In this document: positions 1-11,800 of the stretch, piece by piece
Position numbering within the stretch: position 1 is the first letter of the stretch
Layout of the letters: every line of letters begins with the position of its first letter
NCBI GenBank assembly: GCA_949775045.1
Contig: OX459103.1
Span: 7,244,541 to 7,308,540, forward strand
Direction of reading: 5' to 3'
DNA: 64,000 bases
Source: Metridium senile
Taxonomy: Eukaryota > Cnidaria > Anthozoa > Actiniaria > Metridiidae
Position numbers and translations under genes: made by a program
Notes under the pieces: model-generated
Databases searched by the model: none
What the model saw: only the letters and a program-made list of their open reading frames with translations
Told to the model about the DNA's origin: nothing

Positions 1-469
1 ATCAGACAACTGGCACCGGCTAGCAATCAGCGTGGGTGTTTCTATGGAAACAATTAGAATAATATATGCATGGCTATAGGTATGAACCATTTAATATTTG
101 GTGGGGAGGGTTGGGTGGCAGTTGGATCAATTACAACTTTATTCGATATCTTTTTTTTCTGTATTTCAGTGTATGAAGATGGAGACCTTCGCTTATTAGT
201 TGATAATTTTTTGGGGATCATCCCACCCCCTCCTCTTACTTCCCCTACTTGAGGAGATATGAGAAGATATTAAATATACCGTCCTAACCTGCGCATGAAG
301 GAGATGTGACGAGGGATGTTTTCTAGTAATCTATCACGATTTTTAACACAAAATTTTGACCCCTAATCCCAAAAGCTCGCGTATTTTGGTCCCTTGATCC
401 TACAAAAAATGTACCGGATCCCTAAATTTATTCATACGATCGCGATCCCTCTTCTGTGATCCTATTTTA
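1..469. other. Left-edge noncoding DNA
   Basis: No convincing gene is seen. The short open frame at 70-252 has low-complexity composition and no recognisable domain, so it is not called. The stretch is AT-rich intergenic sequence upstream of the esterase gene. Confidence 0.5.
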
Positions 470-1140
470 AAATAATAAAACAGTTACATTTGTTAAATAA
501 TTATAAATTGATAAAATTAATATAATAATTTTTATACAAACATATTGTAATTGTGCCAGTAATAAGAGGTATTAAGATAAAATATTGATTGATTAATACC
601 AATACTATGGATAACCATTTTAAAATAATAAAATAATTACAATTATTAAATAATTAATTAATATAGTAATTTTTATGCAAACATATTGTACATAGTAATA
701 TGAGGTACTAAGATAAAATATTGATGATAGTCGATTGATAGCAATACTATGGATAACGACAAATTTTAAGATAATAAAATAATTACAATTATTAAATAAT
801 TAATTAATATAATTAATATAATAATTTTTATGCAAACATATTGTACATAGTAGAGTACAAACACTGAAAGTGTGCAACATAAATACCACTAAATACTGAT
901 AAATTATGCAAATTCTTTTGTTCTCTATTGTTTAATCAACACTATTTAGTGGTAAATAGTACAAAGTATTGCACACTTTTAGTGTTTGTACTCTAATATG
1001 AGGTACTAAGATAAAATATTGATGATAGTGATTGATAGCAATACTGGATATTAATATAATCAGTAATTTTTATACAAACATATTGTAAATATTATTCTAT
1101 ACATTAATTGATTGATAGCAATACTATGGATAACCATTTT
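470..1140. repeat. AT-rich tandem repeat, about 140-165 bp units
   Basis: About four diverged units share phrases such as aataatttttatgcaaaca, tattgtacatag, gaggtactaagataaaat and gatagcaatactatggata. The third unit is split by the 141 bp element at 853-993. Neighbouring units preserve the uninterrupted sequence. Confidence 0.75.
853..993. mobile_element. 141 bp TA-flanked MITE (GAGTACAAACACT family)
   Basis: Terminal inverted repeats of about 27 bp begin gagtacaaacact and end agtgtttgtactc. The element is flanked by TA on both sides. The adjacent repeat unit at 691-708 reads catagTAatatgagg without the element, so the empty site is present in the same array and the target duplication is TA. 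This points to Tc1/mariner-type mobilisation. Related copies, in the other orientation, lie at 51301-51584. Confidence 0.9.
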
Positions 1141-1854
1141 AATGGTTAGAAACAATAATTAATAGATAAAGGTTTCTCCTTATTATAAAATTAGAATAAC
1201 CACAACATGATCATAATTAATAAATCCCTAATATCAAACCGTAATTCATAGTAAACTTATGCATTTTCTTGTTCCAGTTTAATAGGATAAAATATCGAAC
1301 AGTCCACATTTCTGAATGACAACTTTGAATTTCACTGACACAGCAGATTCTTGCCCCACGGAGCGAATGATCACGAATAACACAAATGATCAGTGTTTGC
1401 CGAATAAATAATGTGATATTTGAATGTGTACCTTCGTGTTGGAGTCAGCAATAAAGCAGGAATCCTCATGATAAAAGTTAAAAACCGAGACAGATGATTT
1501 ACTGTAGAATATGATCAATGACAGTATAAAAGAGCGTCATGTGTACTTGACTGTAGAGTATCAAACACTTACGTCATCATCGACCAATAGGAACTCGAGG
1601 GTGAATTCGAAGGTTCATGACGTCATACATTGGTAGCCATGACTTCGTGGGAAATTTCTTCTTGAAAAAAAAAAATAATAATATGAAAATGTTTTTTTTT
1701 TTTTTTTTTGCTGTACGTTTTTTAGAGTTATATTTTAATACTATAAATAAAGGAATATTTTTGTTATTCGTTATTACCGCATTATCATTGCTATTATATA
1801 CTATTTCTATCATCATCATCATATTTACTCAGTTACTATCATCATCATCAATAT
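1141..1854. other. Noncoding stretch with scattered promoter-like words
   Basis: No gene is supported. A TATAAAAG word lies at 1525-1532, a CCAAT word near 1587 and a perfect TGACGTCA palindrome at 1618-1625. They could belong to a promoter, but no coding exon follows closely on either strand. Poly-T and trinucleotide ATC runs occupy 1690-1850. Confidence 0.3.
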
Positions 1855-2031
1855 ACCTCTTTATTACCGTATGCAAATTGCCCATTTCAGGCAACGTTGG
1901 CATAATTATTTTGAGAATTGTTCTTTTTCTGATGAATGCGTTATCACCAGTTTACATGTGAAAGAATCAACTCCCAAAGGTAGCATCACGTGACCTGAAA
2001 TGGGGTAAACAAACAAGGAAGGTAAAGAGGT
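1855..2031. mobile_element. Dispersed inverted-repeat element (acctcttta family), copy 1
   Basis: The ends are acctctttattacc and ggtaaagaggt, in inverted orientation. The inside shares gcaaattgcccattt, gagaattgttctttt and tagcatcacgtga with the copy at 33424-33586, which lies in the opposite orientation. It is a non-autonomous element with no coding capacity. Confidence 0.65.
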
Positions 2032-2086
2032 CTCTTATTATTAACTACCATCATCATAATTATTACTAGCAACATCATAAATATTA

Positions 2087-2293
2087 GTTTTCACTAGCGA
2101 CGCAAGCACAAGCGCAAGAGACCTTATTTCGTCGTGAAAACCGTTTGAAGCGCAAGATATCAAAAATGTTTCTTTTTTCTTGCGTTTGCGCTTGTGCTTG
2201 GCACTAGTGAATAGTTTGTTTGCGCTTGTGCTTATTCACGTCTCGTATTCACTATAAAATTAACCCTTGTGTTTGCGCTTGCTAGTGAAAACC
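2087..2293. mobile_element. Short inverted-repeat element (GTTTTCACTAGC ends)
   Basis: The left end gttttcactagcgacgcaag is matched by the inverted right end cgcttgctagtgaaaacc. The interior carries repeated cttgtgcttgcgcttg-like words in both orientations. No coding content and no unambiguous target duplication are seen. Confidence 0.65.
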
Positions 2294-2525
2294 AGGCTTT
2301 ATTATCAGATTTATATTACGCAGCTCATTAATCATCAGCATCACCATTGTTATGATCATTCTATCATTACAAAATTCTATTTTTTGATATTATATTTTCT
2401 GTTTCTCTACATTTTCTGTATATTTAAAAAAATGTTATAAACCGAGCGTGAAGTGTGTAAGGGAAAATAGCAGACCTCGGTCATATCCGTATCCAGGAGC
2501 CCACTACCACAAAAATACCTGAAAA

Positions 2526-2600
2526 CCCATTCTCGTACCCAGGCTAACTCGGTCGTTCATCTCTCCCGTGAACGACCGAGTTAGCCAGGGTACGAGAATG
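2526..2600. mobile_element. 75 bp snapback mini-element with CTGAAAA target duplication
   Basis: The arms ctcgtacccaggctaactcg and cgagttagccagggtacgag can pair as a hairpin with a short loop. The direct repeat ctgaaaa flanks the element at 2519-2525 and 2601-2607. Confidence 0.75.
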
Positions 2601-2883
2601 CTGAAAAACATATCGCGATAAGCCTTAAAAAACATCCACAGCCTTTAACAAATATATCCTGCTCCGAAGAATTGCCCATAGTCCCTATTAAATTGCTAAT
2701 GGACCGTCCCTTCCAGGTTAGGGCAACGGATTGATTTTACCGTGGCACATTTACAAGTAGCGTTGCGTGACAAAACAAACTTCCCGGTCCGTCTGATAGA
2801 ACCCAGTACTTTAACCTTGCATTGCGTAATTGGTCCCACCATCTAGATTATTCACATCTTACTAAATCAGTCTAGCTAGAGCC

Positions 2884-5800
2884 ATGTCCTTGTACACCTC
2901 TATCTTGTTGCTGTTCTTAATGACAGTAACTTGCTCGTACGCCACAAACTTCACCAATGTTGTTAACACCGAATATGGACCGGTCAGGGGCAAGATCGTC
3001 CAACTCTCGAACGGCCAACTTGTAAACAACTACCTTGCCTTCCCCTTTGCTCAAGCCAATCGCTATGAACGACCTACAGGCCCTAAGAAGTGGACTGAAG
3101 TTTTGAATGCTACAGAACATGGAGTTATGTGCCCTCAATTTCTAATTCCCGGCCTGCCTCCGACGATGGTGCCAAGCGAAGATTGTCTCACTGTTAGCGT
3201 CTATGCACCGGCTTCTGCCAAGGAGGATTCAAACCTTCCCGTAATGCATTGGATTCATGGAGGAGGGTACATGTTTGGATTCATGTCTTTGTACGATGGG
3301 AGTTTCTTAGCAGCGGATAGGAATGTCATCGTTGTGGAGACTCAGTACCGAGTTGGATCGTTTGGCTGGTTGAGTACTGGGACGAAAGAGTTACCGGGGA
3401 ATTATGGCTTGTTTGATATGCTTCAGGGCTTGAAATGGACCAAACAAAACATCAAGAAGTAAGTTATCATTATCATAATTTCAAATTTCTCCTCCCTCTT
3501 TCAAATCTACTTTTAAAATAGCATGATAAGGATTGACCACAGGTAGCCCAAGCTAACTGTTAGTGTTGATTTCAATACTAAGGAATATATATGGGAACTT
3601 TTGATCCTTCGATTTTTACCTTAAAGTTTAATGAAATTTAATAAAACTCTTACAGTGTCTTCTTGTTGATCTTTTTAATCCTCCTTTAGTAAATCAGGGT
3701 TTGTGCTACATGCATGTGGATTGACATTTATATACATGTACTTTATATTACAAAATCCAGATTTTTGAATCAGTCCTTTAAAAATTAAACTATTAAAAGT
3801 CTTTCAAAACAATCTATGTCCCGAAACATGTGATGCGAAATTCATTTGAATTTTAAAACATGTTGAAATGTTGATTTTTTTTTTAATCAAATGAAGAACT
3901 ATTTATATTGTAACCTTTATTAATATCTTTCACGCACCAATGGTTCCTTTGTAATTTTAATATTACAACATTCTTATGTTGTTAAGTGCATGTCATGCAA
4001 GTCATCTACTAGAAGTATGATTTATAGACACTTGGCTTTTACAGGTGTTGGTATTGTCATGCTAATTTGCAAAACATTTGCACAATATATTTTTAGATTT
4101 TCTATGTTCTACAAACATGCAAGGGCATAACAAACTATGTCACTGTACGTTTATGTATTAGTATGAGACAGACCTAGCCTCCTCCGCATGCAACTCTTGA
4201 CTCTGGGCTTCCTTTGTTGACTCTGGGCTTCCTGTGGCGGAACAAATGGTGGGGGGAGGGGGTGAGGGAGAGAGAAAAGAAGAAGAGGAGTTTTTATTTG
4301 GGGCCCATTCCTCTCTGGTTCGCATGGTAAAGGAAACCCAGCAGGGGACAAAGGAAACCCAGCAGGGTTGCATGCGGAGGAGGCTAAGACAGACCCTGAG
4401 GATGGTCATGGCTAGGGTTGGTTGCGGTCGTTTGCACCTATCCTTTTAACAGTTGCAACAAAAAGCATGTTCTGTCTAGACGTAAACTTTCAAAGTATGA
4501 CGCCAAACTGGCACTCTCCTAATGCGATTCTCTAAATAATTCAATTTGTTGAGGAAAATTTTGCATGTTTTATTTTTGTCATATATTTTAAGAGGTTTAG
4601 ATGCAAGTGTAGTACATATCAATTAGTTTTAAGACTCTGAGTGTTGCTCCAGCAAAGGAGTGAATCCCACACCCTCACCCCACATGTAACTCCTCAATGT
4701 GTCATCATCATCATCATAATCATCATTGCAATCAACTAACTTATTACACTTTTTCATGTATTTCTATTTGTAATTTTATTTAAATTATTCAAATTGTATT
4801 TTCTTTATTTGTTATAAAGTGTGTGAATAAAATTCAATTCAATTCAATTCAATAATATTTTGTAGGTTTGGTGGAGATCCTGATAAAGTGACCATATTTG
4901 GCCAATCAGCAGGCGGAATGGCTGTAGCAACATTGATGCTGTCACCACTTACTGAAGGATTATTTAAGAATGTTATCATCCAGAGTGGATATGCTAACAT
5001 GTTATTGGCAGTGATGGAACCAACTGAAGCATTAGAATCGGCCAAGTAAGCACTTTAGTACACCTATAGACTAAATCGAAATATGGCGACCTGCTATTGT
5101 TCTTGACTGACTAGCCTCGTGTTCATGATGAAATACAATGGAGTTTTCACATGAATGAGAGGCTAGTGAGTCAAGAACAATTGTTATTCAAATTGGTGGC
5201 CATATTTCGATTTGGTGTATATTATTATTACTATTCTGTTGAGTATCAGGGTCTTGTGAAGGAGAGGGAAAAGGGAAGCCCTTTCCTCTCCTCATTCCTC
5301 TTTGAAGGTCTGACCCAAAGGCTATATCAAGTGTGAATGACAGGGATTTGTGCCAAAAAAATATTGCCTCATTCAATAACCTATTTTCTGTCTACCCTTC
5401 TTTTTCTTCTAGTCTCTTCCTTTCCTTTCATTTCCTTCCTTTCATTATTTCCTTTCTTCCACCCTTCCACCCTTCTATCCTTGTTTCCACCCTTCCTTTC
5501 GTCCTTCCTTCCTTCCTTCCTTCCTTCCTTCCTTCCTTCCTTCCTTCCTTCCTTCCTTCCTTCCTTCCTTCCTTCCTTCCTTCCTTCCTTCCTTCCTTCC
5601 TTCCTTCCTTCTTTCCTTCCTTCCTTCCTTCCTTCCTTCTTTTCTTCCTTCCCCAAACCCAGGAGGGAAGAATAATAACCAACACCAAAAATAACTATAT
5701 ATACACTTTACACCTAGGTTTTAAATTAAAACCTCTAACACCAACAGCCTACATCAAGACAATTATATACAGTACACCCAGATGATGAATCCTCATCCAA

Positions 5801-8800
5801 ACATGCACCTACAATCATTGACAAAACTGTTGGCACGATTGTTGATTTTGTTATGTTCCTATATCTGTAATACCCCCCCTCCCCCTGTCAATGTTGCTGG
5901 AGGGGTATATGAACCTTGTCAATCGCGGGAAACATTTCCAACTCTTGTACTCTTTCATGAAAAACAGCAACATTGTATTGGGGGAGGGGGGTAGACAAAC
6001 TTATCCTCATAAATGAAAAAAATGATAGACCCACAAAAAAGTGTCCGAAATGTGATCGTGCCAACACATTTTGGCAATGATTGTCTGAGGGACATATTGT
6101 GGAATTTCATTAAAAATAAACGAGTAAGAGGTCAGAAGCGTTCCTAATTACAAGCTATGCCTCGAAAGGAAAAGATTGATATGTAATATGTGTATATCCG
6201 ACCCCTAACGATATGAAAACTAGTGGAAATGTCATTTTGCCGTAGCAACCCTTATATTTAAGTGCGAAATTATGCCAACGTAACAAGGGGATACACCAAA
6301 AAAATATTTTAAAAGGTCTCTAACTTAATAGAATGAAGTAATTATCAGAAAAGATATCATCACCTTCACAGTTAATCCAATAATAACCACGTTCTCTTTA
6401 AACAATGATTTTCTTATCAACTACATCTTATGTAAATACCTACGAATGTGAAGTTACTTTTGACGTATATGCTATAATTGACGCGCCTCAAAATTGCTAC
6501 ATTTTGTACGTAATAGCGCAAACGTCACATATTGCAAAAGATGCACGTCACTGGTTTGGTACATTATAAAAGTTGTGCATTTGTAAAATAAATCTCATAC
6601 TTCAAAGCGTTATACATAAAGAACATTATACAACAACTGAGCAGAAAACGTCTATTTGAAGTTCACATTGTGATCATGGCAGAGTCAATGCCGAATCGTT
6701 CGCAACGTTTGGTCTATTTAGTTACATACAGTCGAGCAGATCCCGAAAAAGTCCATTCTCGTGAATCGTTTGCAAATATTGTTCGTAATGCATGGGGTAC
6801 ATCAACGACATCGCGTATTGTACAGTTTATAGTCGCTAAAGAAGAGCATAATATATATCTATACTATACTACATAGATATCTATACTACATAGATATATA
6901 TATCTATACTTATACTATAGATATAAATATATTTATTATCTCTATACAGAGATAATACATTAAAGAAAACATTGTTTGTATAGACATGACGTCTGTAATG
7001 TGTCATTCAACACCATGTGCGCTTGTATATAGTTGTCCGTGAAATAGCAACGGTTCTCCACTGTTAAATAATAGATTACTCCCCAAATTAAACAAATATC
7101 CCTCCAATTTTTTCAACAATAGGGTTTGTATATATTCTTTAATTGTCTGACGTTTAGTTTATATTTCAAATTGTAGTATTTAACTCAAAACCAACGGTAC
7201 TCCACGTTGAATCACTTATAAAAAGATGAAGACATGTTCAAAACAATTAATACAAGTTTTGTGTGGAGTACCGTTGATAAAATGGGCATGTTAGGCTTTT
7301 TGAATATAATTTCTGTAGGAAATAGTTAGAATAAACATCAATAAAACATTGATCAAGGTCTAAGCTCTTTTTATTGTTGCACTTAGTGAATCATTACGAT
7401 TTTACAATGGAGTACCGTGTTCTGCACAGAAGACACTGCACACTATATAAATACTGATTACGTGACAACAATGTGATTGTGAAAATATCAATTTCATAAG
7501 ACAGTGAAGAGAGTGAAAATGGTCTTTAAAGGCAAAATGGATGTACTAATACAAGGTAGTAAATCTAATATTTAGTTCTTAATCCCTTGGATTTAATAAT
7601 ATCTTCAAGTCGTTTGGGAATGCTTTGAATAGTTTTGTCTATGACAGTTGTATCAAACGAATATAAAGTATCAATAACACGTTCTTTAAAAGTTTCAAAA
7701 TTCTCTTTAAGAATATTTTGCTCTATAGCATCATTATTTATTTTTCTTTTAACTAAATTAAAAATATTTTCAATCGGATTTAGGTCTGGAGACCTTGCAG
7801 GAATACACACCATTGTAGCCTTTGATTTTTTTAGTGCTTTTTTAGCTAATGAGCTATTTTGACTAGGATCGTTGTCCATAACAAATTTTCTGGCTTTGGT
7901 TTTTGAAAACTTTTTGAAAATGTTTTCAAAATTTCTAGTAATAAAGTCAGCGAAATACTCGCCATCCATTTTGTGGTATTGTTCAATAAAAATAGCACCT
8001 TGTCTATAACTAATAAGAACCAAAAGGTGGAGCCTTCTTCCTCCTGCTAGACTCTTCGAACCCTTAGATGTTATTTGTAATCCCTCATTTCTTTTTCTCC
8101 AAACCCTCCCTTTAGGACTCATTGCATTTGCTTTCGGATTGTACTTATGAATAAAAGAAACTCCGTCAAGATAAAATACCATGTCCTCCGTCCAATAGTT
8201 TGGTGTAGTTTTCAATGTTTTAACATTGTCTTTTGCAAATTTAAGTCTTTTTTTTCTGTCAGATTCACTGATTAGTCCCTTTCTTCTTGTCTGTAAACTC
8301 TTGTACCCTAATCTTTGTATTTCTCTGAGGTAAGTCCGGTAGCTTGTTTTCCGCTGCGAAAGCCCGCAATACTCTATTAAAGATTTCACTGTAAAATTTA
8401 CGTCCTCTTTCCTGATCCTTTTGATTCCCCTGGATAGAATTCTTCTTTCTCTGTCAGTTAAGTTAGTCTTTCTTCCCAACTTACTTTTCTTGTCGGGTTG
8501 TTTTGAATTCCGCTTCATTTTGTTTAAACCAATTCTTCTTACACTGCTTTTTGATATAGAACACATCTCTGCTATTTCCGAAAGAGAGTATGTGTTTTTT
8601 CTAAACAGAACATACGCTCTGGCACATTTATAGGCATTAATCTTGCCTTTGAAGACCATTTTCACCCTCTCCAAACGTTGATATCTTCACAATGACGTGT
8701 ATTGTTGCGTACGCCTTAAGCGCGTGCATTTTTGGGCGTTACTATGGTTATCCAATTTTGCGCGAGCTATAGTATAAATATATCAACTACGAAGCATATA

Positions 8801-11800
8801 TGTGTTAAGGACTGCTTATTACCTTAGAACATTTATTTTGAACACGGGTGTTATCGAATATAGAGCATATAAGTGTCTTGTCATGTAAATTTTACATTCA
8901 TTTAAAGCACTTTAAACAAAAGTGACGTCACATGATAGTATTAACTTCTTTCTGGAAAAAAAATTGCTACTGTTCAAATCGGTACACTATGTACTTTGTG
9001 TCCTGAAAATTTCATATCATTTCCACAACAATGTCAATGGCGTTTTAAGTCATATGTGTCTCAGACAATCATTGACAAAACTGTTGGCACGATTGTTGAT
9101 TTTGTTATGTTCCTATATCTGTAATACCCCCCCTCCCCCTGTCAATGTTGCTGGAGGGGTATATGAACCTTGTCATCACCTTCACAGTTAATCCAATAAT
9201 AACCACGTTCTCTTTAAACAATGATTTTCTTATCAACTACATCTTATGTAAATACCTACGAATGTGAAGTTACTTTTGACGTATATGCTATAATTGACGC
9301 GCCTCAAAATTGCTACATTTTGTACGTAATAGCGCAAACGTCACATATTGCAAAAGATGCACGTCACTGGTTTGGTACATTATAAAAGTTGTGCATTTGT
9401 AAAATAAATCTCATACTTCAAAGCGTTATACATAAAGAACATTATACAACAACTGAGCAGAAAACGTCTATTTGAAGTTCACATTGTGATCATGGCAGAG
9501 TCAATGCCGAATCGTTCGCAACGTTTGGTCTATTTAGTTACATACAGTCGAGCAGATCCCGAAAAAGTCCATTCTCGTGAATCGTTTGCAAATATTGTTC
9601 GTAATGCATGGGGTACATCAACGACATCGCGTATTGTACAGTTTATAGTCGCTAAAGAAGAGCATAATATATATCTATACTATACTACATAGATATCTAT
9701 ACTACATAGATATATATATCTATACTTATACTATAGATATAAATATATTTATTATCTCTATACAGAGATAATACATTAAAGAAAACATTGTTTGTATAGA
9801 CATGACGTCTGTAATGTGTCATTCAACACCATGTGCGCTTGTATATAGTTGTCCGTGAAATAGCAACGGTTCTCCACTGTTAAATAATAGATTACTCCCC
9901 AAATTAAACAAATATCCCTCCAATTTTTTCAACAATAGGGTTTGTATATATTCTTTAATTGTCTGACGTTTAGTTTATATTTCAAATTGTAGTATTTAAC
10001 TCAAAACCAACGGTACTCCACGTTGAATCACTTATAAAAAGATGAAGACATGTTCAAAACAATTAATACAAGTTTTGTGTGGAGTACCGTTGATAAAATG
10101 GGCATGTTAGGCTTTTTGAATATAATTTCTGTAGGAAATAGTTAGAATAAACATCAATAAAACATTGATCAAGGTCTAAGCTCTTTTTATTGTTGCACTT
10201 AGTGAATCATTACGATTTTACAATGGAGTACCGTGTTCTGCACAGAAGACACTGCACACTATATAAATACTGATTACGTGACAACAATGTGATTGTGAAA
10301 ATATCAATTTCATAAGACAGTGAAGAGAGTGAAAATGGTCTTTAAAGGCAAAATGGATGTACTAATACAAGGTAGTAAATCTAATATTTAGTTCTTAATC
10401 CCTTGGATTTAATAATATCTTCAAGTCGTTTGGGAATGCTTTGAATAGTTTTGTCTATGACAGTTGTATCAAACGAATATAAAGTATCAATAACACGTTC
10501 TTTAAAAGTTTCAAAATTCTCTTTAAGAATATTTTGCTCTATAGCATCATTATTTATTTTTCTTTTAACTAAATTAAAAATATTTTCAATCGGATTTAGG
10601 TCTGGAGACCTTGCAGGAATACACACCATTGTAGCCTTTGATTTTTTTAGTGCTTTTTTAGCTAATGAGCTATTTTGACTAGGATCGTTGTCCATAACAA
10701 ATTTTCTGGCTTTGGTTTTTGAAAACTTTTTGAAAATGTTTTCAAAATTTCTAGTAATAAAGTCAGCGAAATACTCGCCATCCATTTTGTGGTATTGTTC
10801 AATAAAAATAGCACCTTGTCTATAACTAATAAGAACCAAAAGGTGGAGCCTTCTTCCTCCTGCTAGACTCTTCGAACCCTTAGATGTTATTTGTAATCCC
10901 TCATTTCTTTTTCTCCAAACCCTCCCTTTAGGACTCATTGCATTTGCTTTCGGATTGTACTTATGAATAAAAGAAACTCCGTCAAGATAAAATACCATGT
11001 CCTCCGTCCAATAGTTTGGTGTAGTTTTCAATGTTTTAACATTGTCTTTTGCAAATTTAAGTCTTTTTTTTCTGTCAGATTCACTGATTAGTCCCTTTCT
11101 TCTTGTCTGTAAACTCTTGTACCCTAATCTTTGTATTTCTCTGAGGTAAGTCCGGTAGCTTGTTTTCCGCTGCGAAAGCCCGCAATACTCTATTAAAGAT
11201 TTCACTGTAAAATTTACGTCCTCTTTCCTGATCCTTTTGATTCCCCTGGATAGAATTCTTCTTTCTCTGTCAGTTAAGTTAGTCTTTCTTCCCAACTTAC
11301 TTTTCTTGTCGGGTTGTTTTGAATTCCGCTTCATTTTGTTTAAACCAATTCTTCTTACACTGCTTTTTGATATAGAACACATCTCTGCTATTTCCGAAAG
11401 AGAGTATGTGTTTTTTCTAAACAGAACATACGCTCTGGCACATTTATAGGCATTAATCTTGCCTTTGAAGACCATTTTCACCCTCTCCAAACGTTGATAT
11501 CTTCACAATGACGTGTATTGTTGCGTACGCCTTAAGCGCGTGCATTTTTGGGCGTTACTATGGTTATCCAATTTTGCGCGAGCTATAGTATAAATATATC
11601 AACTACGAAGCATATATGTGTTAAGGACTGCTTATTACCTTAGAACATTTATTTTGAACACGGGTGTTATCGAATATAGAGCATATAAGTGTCTTGTCAT
11701 GTAAATTTTACATTCATTTAAAGCACTTTAAACAAAAGTGACGTCACATGATAGTATTAACTTCTTTCTGGAAAAAAAATTGCTACTGTTCAAATCGGTA

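Noticed and set aside
1577..1961. Frames on both strands around a possible promoter at 1525-1625
   Set aside because: Composition is driven by poly-T and ATC runs; the minus-strand donor-like GTAAGTG near 1573 has no supported exon.
5333..5785. Long open frames of 86-150 codons on both strands across the TTCC tract
   Set aside because: Pure microsatellite translation with all frames open; no coding signal.
7635..8633. Plus-strand frames opposite the transposase, repeated six times
   Set aside because: Antisense shadows of the transposase gene; identical only because the array copies are identical.
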